A DNA stretch of 18,441 nt from Dunaliella salina. Its lineage: Eukaryota > Chlorophyta > Chlorophyceae > Chlamydomonadales > Dunaliellaceae. The position numbers were made by a program, and so were the translations under genes. This document shows, one piece after another, positions 7,443 to 15,329 of the stretch. Location: contig MU070667.1 of the NCBI GenBank assembly GCA_002284615.2, forward strand, positions 27,683 to 46,123, in the 5' to 3' direction. The notes below the pieces were generated by a model. That model worked only from the letters and a program-made list of their open reading frames with translations. It was not told where the DNA came from and made no database searches. How positions within the stretch are numbered: position 1 is the first letter of the stretch; every line of letters starts with the position of its first letter.

Positions 7443-8229
7443 AAGTAGTTGCGCCCGTCCAATCCCTGAAAAGCAGATATAAACTCTGACTTCCAGCACT
7501 TTTGCACTTTTTAGAGTTACTAGTCATGTCAATATCCGCTCCAAATACCCTACGTAAAGTAGTGCTGTTGCAGGCAAGGGAGGCATTATAAAATCCGACA
7601 GCAGCTCGAAACCAATAGAATTGTTATGGTTCAAACTTACATTCACGCAGCACAGACCAATTTGGTGTAGTTTTTTTCACTCCAAGAATTCGCTTCAGTA
7701 AACACAGGTGCACAGTCTGCAACGGGCAGGTCATTTCATCTCCTGTTCTCATAAACCTGGTACCCCAAATTTGACTAGCATACATGCTAGCAGGGCAGAG
7801 CATATGTCATAGTCAACCAAAACATGGTATGAGGCCTATCTGCTAGCTTATATTCATCTGCAACGTGCCTAATACGACGACATCCAGCCAAGAAAGGTGC
7901 GAACATATGCTCAGAAGAGGCAAGGGGGTTAAATTGTTTCGTAAACAGCATACCCAAATATTTGAATGACTCAGCACGCACGAGCTGCTCGCCACCTAGG
8001 TTGAAAATAGGAACATTACTTCCTTTCAAAGTAAAGGACACAACCTCAGACTTTGACACGTTGATAATTAATCCTTTCCTTTACGCATACCCATGTAACC
8101 TATCCAACATGCGCTGAAGCTCAGTGGGATGATTGGCAGTGAAGCCAAGGTCATCCGCACACAGCATATGAGTTACATGAAAATCTCCAGTACCAGTAAC
8201 TGCACCGCTACCATTCTCTGCCAGGCAGG
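7443..8229 (-). pseudogene. LINE family A RT fragment, 5'-truncated copy
   Basis: This is a close copy of plus-strand 17619-18391. Shared blocks include VSKSEVVSF, FNLGGEQL, RAESFKYLGMLFTKQF, LASSEHM, APFLAGCRRIRHVAD and ADRPHTM. The motif C region reads CADDLGFTA rather than YADDLCLTA. Stops occur at TTA 8081-8083 (TAA for CAA of the other copy) and 7624-7626, and an 8-bp insertion lies near 7507. It lacks everything before motif C. Its 5' end abuts exactly the 3' terminus of another LINE A copy at 8230. Confidence 0.9.
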
Positions 8230-8900
8230 TAGTTTATGTAAAAAAGCCTTTTTTACATCCTAAGGATAAAGCTTGTTATTGCTTAGATTCAATAAACGAG
8301 ATTTATGATAAGACTGTACATGGTGATTTTCAGGCAAGTAAGGAGCCATCCGAGAGGAAGGGTGAGATTGAGGAGAGGACCCGATAACAAGGAAGCTGAA
8401 GAGAACAGAAGTGAGGATGCAGACATTTGTAGAGGACATGATGTGCGTCCTGCACATCATCTTGGGCATCACACAGATCACAAGTAGGAGAAACATTGTC
8501 ATCCAATGTGGCTTGCTCGCCTCTTTCAAGGTATGGGCACGAAGGCAAAATCAGGCCACACTGCGGAAAATGTGTCTGGGTAAAATCTGAGCAAAGGTAT
8601 TTGGGTAAATTAAAAGGAGAATATGTAACGTGTGCGTTCTTGGTTGGGAGTGCACACAGGTGGTGATAGATAAATGTTTTGCTGTTGGTGTTTTTTGTTG
8701 TAACCAGAAAATCGTCTCTGTATACCAGAAAAAGCCAGGTGGTAAGATTTCCTGAGATTCGCAACAAGCCATCTCGATTCCAAAGGATAAGCAGATCGTA
8801 TTTTTTGTTTGAAAAGATGAGCATGATGTAAGCCATTCATGGCACACACTGAGTTTGAAGTCTGCAAGAGGTCCGGTGGCTGAGGGAGATGGCCGCAACT
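8230..8900 (-). pseudogene. LINE family A 3' fragment, second copy
   Basis: Minus-strand frames in succession give GLHHAHLFKQKIRSAYPLE, then LPKYLCSDF, RAHTLKEASKPHW and SPTCDLCDAQDDVQDAHHVL followed by YKC: the family A C-terminal region up to the CX2C..H..C knuckle. The blocks lie in at least three frames, so it is dead. It overlaps in content with 6600-7260 but is a separate, more diverged copy. The 3' end (8230-8242) is the same 'gtagtttatgtaa' (plus-strand reading) seen at 6625-6637, marking the family's 3' terminus. It is 5'-truncated at about 8895. Confidence 0.8.
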
Positions 8901-9029
8901 AAAACCTTGTGAAGAAGAGAGTGTTTTAATGTCACACTGACACGGTATTAGAGAATTATACAGATTGCAAATTGATTGACTTAAGAAAGTAAATGCTAAC
9001 CAGGCAAAGTTTCAATAACTGATTCCCGG
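8901..9029 (+). other. Spacer, nothing recognised
   Basis: AT-rich sequence between the minus-strand LINE A fragments and the plus-strand LINE B tail. No frame or repeat of note. Confidence 0.5.
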
Positions 9030-9411
9030 TATCCATTAGGAAACTTAGGGACCATGCCATGCCATTCAAAGATTAACCACCATCAAAAACACCACTGGTG
9101 TATTTCTGGCAGACACGCTCTTTGCTTTCAGGGGGCTTCTGGGAGGGGCTTTGGGGGGCGCGCGGCAGAGGACGGGAGGAGGAGAGTCCGGGCGTCAAGA
9201 GGCATAGCGAGCAGCAATCCTCCAGATCCCCACTAGATCTGTTTCTGCCTCTCTTCCAGCCTAGCTGTGCCTAGTGTAGGTCTTGAGAACCTTCTGGTGA
9301 GGCCACTGCTACCTTGCTAGCTTGATAGCTTGTTAGTTAGTGGACCTTCCCTTTAAGCACGCGGCCTCTGGCTTGCGTAGACTTTTCTTTTCTTTTCTTA
9401 TCCATTGGAAA
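9030..9411 (+). mobile_element. LINE family B 3' end, 5'-truncated, with target-site duplication
   Basis: The insert (about 9044-9398) begins inside the C-terminal coding region ('agggaccatgccat', as at 11608) and reads RHALCFQGASGRGFGGRAAE, then a 3' UTR matching 11680-11987 ('atcctccagatccccaytag', 'cacgcggccty', 'tagacttttctttt'), ending in TTTTC repeats. It is flanked by 'tatccattaggaaa' (9030-9043) and 'tatccattggaaa' (9399-9411), a near-perfect ~13-bp direct repeat, as expected of target-primed insertion. This is the more complete of the two signals for family B's 3' end. Confidence 0.85.
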
Positions 9412-9970
9412 GGGGGCACGCACAGAGCAGGAAACGCTCAATGCAAGCCGCAGCAGAGCTCGCCTTAGTGCTTACAATGGAGCAGATTTGCTCTGAAAAG
9501 GAAAAAGAGAAAAGAGGAAAAGAGAGAAGCTCTGAAGCTTCATGCCCATTCTGTGCAGTTTGCAAAACAACATAAGGCATGGAATTCTGTCAGTGATCCA
9601 TGTAATGCATGATTGTGGGGAAGAAGCTACAGGGATTACAGGGTTTATAGATAAGGGCCTTTAGTCAAGACTTGCGACCGCTAGCCTACTCATGAAAGAG
9701 AAGTGCGTCAGAAGGAGGAAATAGAGTTCGTTGTCATCCTATTGCAGAAAGGTCACCTTCCGGGGACACACATCCTGAATACACATCCCGAGCCCCAGAG
9801 AGGGTTCAGTAACCATGACAAACTACTGAAAGGTGCAGGTAAACAACCTGTAAGGCACTGACAGGTACACTTTCAGGTAAATAACCTGAGAGGTACAGAT
9901 GAATAACCATGACAAACTGCGGAATATGTACACATCCTGAGCCCCAGAGTGGGTAAATGACCATGACAAA
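9412..9970 (+). other. Intergenic stretch with short repeats
   Basis: No coding frame is convincing. 'cttcatgcccattctg' (9539-9554) is a tiny relic of the family B C-terminus. Two ~48-bp near-direct repeats ('tacacatcccgagccccaga..' at 9780-9828 and 'tacacatcctgagccccaga..' at 9929-9976) flank two 15-bp palindrome-like units, CAGGTaaacaACCTG (9836-9850) and CAGGTaaatAACCTG (9874-9888). 'gctagcctactcatgaaag' (9683-9701) resembles 6602-6620 at the LINE A tail. Confidence 0.5.
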
Positions 9971-10788
9971 CCACTATGGATCATATACAACCTTGGCTTC
10001 CCAACCGATGCAATTGACCAGGGGGGTACCCTCTCTCCCTTTCTCTTCCTCATATACATGGAACCCCTGCTGCGCTGGCACCATGCTTGCGGGCGAGGCT
10101 TTGAATATGAGTGCCTCAACAAAAGTGCCTCAACACACTATTTAACAGGAAGCAAACAGAAAACAAAATTAGCAGTGGGGCATTTGCAAATGACCTCCTC
10201 TGCATCACAGGAACGTGTGCTAACCTTCATATTCATGCCAAGAAATTGACCCTTTACACTGACAGGGCCCACCTCATAATTTCTGGTGACAAGACGTAAG
10301 TGCCCTGCAACCTCCCCAGCTACAGGGCAGGCAACTCCGGGGCAAAATCTTTATAGCAAACTTTTCCAGACGTCTGCTCAAAGACAAGATCCTGGCCCAG
10401 GGCAAACCAGCTCAGCTCATTAGTCTTAGGGATCCTTTTACCCACCTCAGCAGAGAGGTCCCGCCATGTGCACATAATAGAAATCAAGTTTTGTGTAGAC
10501 ACAAGGCCAGAGCATCAGTTGAACGCGGCTAAGCAGCAGCATGCAGACCTTTGTAAACTTGTAAGCGTCAAAGCTGAAACAATTCACCCTTTTCTCCTGG
10601 GTCGATGTAACTAATTACACTGAGCACACCCTGAAACAATTCAAACAACAAGGACTGGATCACCAGCATGCCACCAAGCTTGCTCAACAACTTCATGCCC
10701 ATTCTGTTCAATATGCCCACAAACTTGTTGCCACAAGACGTGCTATTCACAATAGTAACCACCAGGTTTTAGAGCCAGGTGCCTCCAG
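9971..10788 (+). pseudogene. LINE family B RT joined to C-terminus by internal deletion (copy B1-b)
   Basis: The RT part reads LSPFLFLIYMEPLLRW (motif B region) and SSGAFANDLLCITGT (motif C, with FAND for the usual [YF]ADD, so the first catalytic Asp is Asn), then LTLYTDRAHLIISGDKT. About 10370-10450 gives LKDKILAQGKPAQLISLRD. From 10461 it changes without the expected finger to RHVHIIEIKFCVDTRPEHQL and QQHADLCKLV, then, after a frameshift, LHAHSVQYAHKLVATRRAI. The finger and the front of the nuclease domain are missing. The copy was later split by the insertion at 10789-11987, and its 3' UTR resumes at 11988. Confidence 0.85.
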
Positions 10789-11987
10789 TACCCACCACCA
10801 ATGCCAACACTGAAGCTTACAACCCAACCCCTCAACTTGCAAACAAGGAGATCAGCAACTCCTTCCGGAAAAGCCCAAAGATAAGCCTTGAACAGCAAAT
10901 AAATCTTATGAAGCATCGAACAGATGCACTGTACACACAGTCATGCCTCCAACTTCAATTTTTCCACTTCTGGTAGATGCCCACTCTGTGCAAACACGGA
11001 CAGCATTTATCACGTTCTGCTTAGGTGTACCAACCCAACAATGAGTGGGATGCACATTAAAAGACACCATGCGGCCCGTAGTCTCTGCGTAGAAGCCCTG
11101 ATCAAAGGCCAGTATGGCTCATCCCTCATTAGCATGGATGGCTGCAACCAGGACAGACTTCTGGCCAGTCCATGGATCAAGGCATACAAATCCCTGAAAA
11201 CACCTCTCGAGCTATTCCAGATTGGGTTTTCCCAAATGACATTGCCTCACCTGCTCGGCACCAAAGCCGCCCTGATGCTCTTCTTGTGCGCACCATCCCA
11301 GGCAGACAAGCCCACCTTGATCCTACCAAGATCCCCCCACAAGATAGGGACATTCACCTCGTCGAACTTAAATTCTGCCCTGACACAAATCCCTTCATCA
11401 CTTTAGAACGTGCACGGACTTAACATTCCCACACCATAACTAGACTTAAAACACGCAGCTTAAGAAACCCAAACAGGAACAACAAAGTGACTTTGCATAC
11501 CATCTTAATTGGTGTGGGTGGCACCATTTACAATGAGCTCACAATTTCACCTCTCTTAAATCTGGGTCTAACCAAACAGAAAGCCAAATCACTAGCATCC
11601 AAGCTCAGGGACCATGCCATCCAGAGATTATCCACCATCATTAACACTAGACATGCACTTTGCTTTCAGAGGGCATCTGGGAGGGGGTTTGCTGGGCACG
11701 CGGCGTCGGCTGAGGGTGGAAGAAGGAGAGTCTGAGCGCTCAGGGGCATGGCTAGCAATCCTCCAGATCCCCATTAGTTCTGTCTCTTGCTCTCTCCTAG
11801 GCTAGTTTTGCCGAGCAGCCAAACTTATGGCTGAAGGCTTACATCCCATTGTAACCTCTCTCCTAGGCTAGTCTTGTCTAGTTTAGGTGGAGGGCCTGGT
11901 GAGGCCTCTAGCTTTTCTTAGGGGTTCTCCCCTTAATGCACGCGGCCTTTGGCTTTCGTAGACTTTTCTTTCTTTTCTTTTTCTTTT
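10789..11987 (+). mobile_element. LINE family B element nested in copy B1-b (copy B2)
   Basis: A 5'-truncated element whose frames give ISLEQQINLMKHRTDALYTQ, a CX2CX7HX4C finger (RCPLCANTDSIYHVLLRC, 10975-11030), a nuclease-like core RPDALLV (11256-11276) with DIHLVELKFC (11350-11379), and VTLHTILIGVGGTIYNE to RHALCFQRASGRGF, ending in TGA (11733-11735). PD..(D/E)xK in this position resembles the restriction-like endonucleases of some non-LTR elements; the assignment is by motif. Defects: frame changes near 10942 and 11165, and TAA at 11421. The tail is TTTTC-rich. GAGCCAGGTGCCTCCAG (10772-10788) and GAGCCAGGAGCCTCTAG (11988-12004) are target-site duplications. Confidence 0.85.
11807..11856 (+). 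mobile_element. 50-bp stem-loop/TGTAA insertion with 16-bp target duplication
   Basis: The insert carries CAGCCA (11816-11821), loop AACTTA, TGGCTG (11828-11833), and TGTAA at 11850-11854. The identical 16-mer 'tctctcctaggctagt' lies at 11791-11806 and 11857-11872. The paralogous 3' UTR at 9249-9285 has a single related copy ('cctctcttccagcctagct') and no insert, an empty site. The insert matches the last ~45 nt of LINE A ORF2 (6650-6695, minus strand). It may be an extremely truncated LINE A copy or a tiny non-autonomous element that borrows the LINE A 3' end. Confidence 0.75.
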
Positions 11988-12150
11988 GAGCCAGGAGCCT
12001 CTAGGAACCCTCAAGATCCCCATTAGCCTGTTTTGTTTCTCATCTGGCGGTGGACTCACTGCTCTTCTAAGGCAACATGGATTGAACGTGTCTCCTTTTC
12101 CTCAGTTAATGTAGGTAGAGTCTCTGTCTACGTAGATCTCGGGCAACCCC
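11988..12150 (+). mobile_element. 3' UTR remainder of LINE B copy B1-b
   Basis: After the nested element the sequence 'gagcctctaggaaccctc..attagcctg' through 'ctccttttcctcagttaatgtaggtagagtctctgtctacgtag' matches 3030-3172 of relic B1-a block by block. This shows that 9971-10788 and 11988-12150 were once continuous. Confidence 0.8.
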
Positions 12151-12540
12151 CTTGGATCCAGCTGGGTGGACTCGAAGACAAGGAGGACAAGGCTGTAAAG
12201 GAAAACGCCATCGAGGCGAGGTGAAGAGAAATTGCCACAAGAAAACTCGATGCCTTGTGAATCCTCCTAGGCCTTACACCAGTTAGTGGCACCAAATGGA
12301 GTTTAACAAAACTCTTGTTGAGAAAAACCAGGACCCCATGCTCCTGAATTCCATACTCTTTGTCAATTGGCATCAAGGAAAGCCAGGCACAAGGAAGAGA
12401 GACACCTCCTGAACAAAAGGGTGTCACCGAAAACAAGGACTTCAACCTTAAAAAGCCCAAAGGAATCAGCAAACATTTTCCTTGCTGTTCTGACTTTGGT
12501 ATGCATACGCTTGCGTCTCTCCTGCAACTCTCCCAGAAAA
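12151..12540. other. Unassigned stretch, open on both strands in part
   Basis: The minus strand is open over 12128-12472 and the plus strand has DLGQPPWIQLGGLEDKEDK and SIGIKESQAQGRETPPEQK in two frames. Neither has clear splice borders, homologous blocks in the window, or domain motifs. It could be a decayed gene or element, but I cannot support a call. Confidence 0.4.
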
Positions 12541-12581
12541 AAGCTGAGCAGCCAACCTTGATGGCTTAATCCCCATTGTAA
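12541..12581 (+). repeat. Second solo copy of the stem-loop/TGTAA module
   Basis: 'gctgagcagccaaccttgatggctt' followed by 'ccccattgtaaa' matches 11811-11854. The stem is AGCCA (12550-12554) with TGGCT (12562-12566); TGTAA is at 12577-12581. 'tgcaactct' occurs at 12523-12531 and 12603-12611 on either side, a possible 9-bp target duplication. Confidence 0.6.
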
Positions 12582-13118
12582 ATACTTGTATATGCTTGTG
12601 TATGCAACTCTTGTGCACCTGCCATCTCTGTGTCAAAACAACGTCACCTGGTGACATGGTGAAAACATGACAGGCAATAAGTGCTTTTCAAAACCGGCTC
12701 TCCTGCATGCCTGCATGCCTGGACAGCCTCACATGCAACAAATAAGACACAACCTGAATAAGCCCAGAACAAGGAAAGCATGATCAAGACACAATGTTCC
12801 AGTTTCAATGCTCCAGTTTACAGATGTGGCTCCATGCATGCAGCAAAACAAAGGAAGCTGCACAAGCAAGTAAGACTGATTGAGGAAGATGCAACCTGTC
12901 CAACAAAGCCCAGGATAAGAAGGGCATAACCCTGCAATGGCTCCAAGTGCCACCCAACTATTCTCCTGCACACAGTTCGTGATCGGTGAACTCCAGGACA
13001 TCAAGCTTTCCTGTGACGGAAACCTGGGTATTTTATTCTTTGGCTTGCCCTGTAAACAGTAGCAGCCCCAGAGATAATGCACATGCAAGGCCAATAGCCT
13101 TCAAGCCCTTGGAGTAGG
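12582..13118. other. No gene recognised
   Basis: Both strands have open stretches (minus 12729-13094) without motifs, splice borders or codon pattern that I would trust. A 13-bp palindrome GTCACCtGGTGAC lies at 12643-12655. Confidence 0.4.

Positions 13119-13150
<32 letters not shown>
13119..13150. repeat. (CAG)n microsatellite
   Basis: About ten CAG units with one CAA interruption, in non-coding sequence. Confidence 0.95.
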
Positions 13151-13152
<2 letters not shown>

Positions 13153-13764
13153 GTCGCTAGTTGAGTATCACGCATGCATCATCCCTAGAATTGCATAAGC
13201 CCAAGTGGCACAGCCAAGCTTAGAAAAGAGTCGCGCCGTCTCCAACAAATCACGCTCTGAGAAATTACGCATTTCGAGCTTATCCAGCGGCCTTGCCCTC
13301 AGCCCTGCCAGCAGCTAGCTACAAGCCGTAGCAGTGTCTTACAAATATTCCTATCTCAACACCATGTGGCAGGGTGACAGGTTACAAGGTAAGTTTAGCC
13401 TTCACCCATGAAGCCTGGCTGCTCAGCTTTCCCTTAGAAAACCAATTGAATGCAGTGAATCCAGTCTTACACACAGGCAAGGGAAAAGACACAGGTAAAA
13501 AGCAGACATGTAAAAAAGAAAAATGGCAGTGTCTGCATGTAAGGCAAAAAGCAAGCAGCAAAAAGGGAGCATGCAAAATAGTAGCTCGAGTTATTCAATT
13601 AAGTGCACAGTCTGTTATCATGCTCAGGCAGCATGGCAAACTAGGACACTGTTTTGGCTGCTCAGCTTTTTTTGAAACTCAAATTAGTCTGCCAGGAACA
13701 ATGAAAGCACCCAAACACGTGAAGCAGGCACAAAACCACAAAGAAGAAAAAACTAAACCAAAAT
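13151..13764. other. Non-coding stretch with two minus-strand module relics
   Basis: Minus-strand 13382-13430 ('agctgagcagccaggcttca..gtgaaggctaaac..ccttgtaac') resembles the stem-loop/TGTAA module, with TGTAA as TTACA at 13382-13386. A shorter 'aagctgagcagccaaaac' piece is at 13648-13668. The plus-strand open frame 13374-13829 is Lys/His-rich and shows no domain; I do not call it a gene. Confidence 0.4.
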
Positions 13765-13830
13765 CTTCATGCCCATTCTGTTCAATATGCCCACAAACTT
13801 GCCACTGGACGTGCTCTTCAAAACAGTAGT
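13765..13830 (+). pseudogene. Short LINE family B C-terminal relic
   Basis: The 37 nt at 13765-13801 are identical to 10691-10727 and encode LHAHSVQYAHKL, then ATGRALQNS before a TAG. It has a 4-codon deletion relative to 10728-10740. Confidence 0.8.
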
Positions 13831-14088
13831 ATGCAAAGTAAAGTAAGTGCTCGCAAGCATAGTTAGCGCCGCCAGGTGCTTCCATAATATACAAATATAG
13901 CTCTCCTGCACCATCGGTACGGTCTTAGCCAGTGTTTGCCAACACTCAATTCGGCATTGCCGAGCGTGCTATCGGCCCCCGCGGCGCAGTCGAGAGCACA
14001 CGGCCTAATGCAATTTCCTTCCACAGTCAGCCGTCCACCCCTCAGCTTAGTTATTAGCAATCACTATAACTCCCTTAGAGGCCGCCTC

Positions 14089-14202
14089 ATGGAGCGACAA
14101 CCAGAGCCCACCTCATATGGGCAGCTAGTACCGATTGACGCCATGGAGAGGATGTTCCAGCGGCTTAACCAGGAGCAGCAGCAGCAGCAGCAGGAGCTTC
14201 AT

Positions 14203-14242
<40 letters not shown>

Positions 14243-15329
14243 ACTACAGAAGGCTGGAAGCCTTGATACAACAGAACATTGCGGCCCTCACCCTCCACGT
14301 AGACAGCCAGTTTGAGCGCGTGGATCAAGATGTACACGGCTTGAGCCAGAAGCTTTCAAGAGAGACCATGCGCACCGACACCCTGGAACAGCAGCAACAC
14401 AGACTTCAGCAGCAGCAACAACAACAGGAACAGCACCAACAGCAGCAGCAGCAAATGCAGGAACTGCAACGACAACAACAGCAGCAGGAGATGCAACAGC
14501 GGGGCTGGGCACAGAGGCAGAGGAGGCTATCAGGTGGAACCTGGAGACAGGAGCAAATGTACTTAGCCAAGCAGGAGTGGACCGCCTCATCCTGGTCTCT
14601 ACGCCATTGGATGCACAAGCTATCACAACAGAACAGCAAGCTGCAGTTGCAATTGGGATGCCAAAGTCAGCCGTCAAAAAGCAGTAGTAGTTACCAGGAA
14701 CATTTGTGGTAGACATGGGGACAGCAGCAGCAGCACAAAAGAAAGTACAGCAATGGCGGAAAGGTGGTGAGAGGAGTTTTACAGTCAAGAAAGAGAAGAC
14801 AGCTCTGGGAGGGAGAAGGGCCAGATTGGTAGCAACTGTGAGGGACAGCATTAATAGGGAAGCTGGGAGGTTGGGATTGGGTGTGACAGCGTACTCAGCA
14901 CCCAATGCAAGCAACGTGTTACTGACAATGGGGACAGCAGCAGAGGCCAGCGCAGGAAGGGCAGCATCCATACAATATCCAGTTTGGCGCCACGGGAGGA
15001 GGATTTATGTCAGGGGAGTGCCTAGGTGGGACAAAACGATCTACAGACTGGACAGAGTGGGGCAGTATCTTGCTGAGGTGTTGCCATCACTATCGCCAGC
15101 AGCAGCAGCAACAGCAGCAGCAGCTACGTCTGTCTCTGTGCCCACGCCCCCTGCAGCAACGTCAACCGCAGTGGCTGGACCTGCTGCCATGCAAGATACT
15201 CCAGCCCAAATTCCAGCTACTGCGGCTGGACCTGCCGCGCAGGACAACTCCATCCAGAGGCAACGTGCGCGGTCACGCTCACCAGTGAGGACAAACAAAG
15301 ATGATGCAAGCACAAGCTACACCAAATAG
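14089..15329 (+). pseudogene. LINE A ORF1, Q-rich coiled-coil protein, frameshifted
   Basis: I choose ATG 14089 (MERQPEPTSYGQLVP); ATG 14008 is an in-frame alternative. Residues ~25-140 are polyglutamine runs broken by charged, heptad-like stretches (ENYRRLEALIQQNIAALTLH, FERVDQDVHGLSQKL), probably a multimerising coiled coil. Near 14505 the frame changes: frame 3 then gives EEAIRWNLETGANVLSQAG, VDRLILVSTPLDAQAIT and AVAIGMPKSAVKKQ, interrupted by TAG TAG (14685-14690), probably former CAG CAG, and goes on to GTFVVDMGTAAAAQKKVQQW and RGVPRWDKTIYRLDRVGQYL. The end is Ala/Pro/Thr-rich with a basic RQRARSRSPVR patch (possible nucleic-acid or nuclear signal). No CCHC knuckle is seen. It ends at TAG 15327-15329, in the same frame as ORF2. 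Confidence 0.8.
14171..14490 (+). repeat. CAG/CAA tracts coding for polyglutamine
   Basis: Two clusters, 14171-14239 and about 14388-14490, of CAG with CAA interruptions. The long uninterrupted run at 14205-14237 is prone to slippage. A related tract at 15096-15124 is read in another register as polyalanine. Confidence 0.9.

Noticed and set aside
12128..12472. A 114-codon minus-strand gene
   Set aside because: No motif, no supporting neighbour, no splice signals, and the plus strand is about equally open.
12643..12655. Palindrome GTCACCtGGTGAC as a regulatory site
   Set aside because: A single short palindrome with no gene nearby; expected by chance in 18 kb.
13374..13829. A 151-codon plus-strand gene
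   Set aside because: It is low in complexity (Lys, His, Cys), its first part contains a minus-strand module relic and its end is a family B relic read in a different frame.
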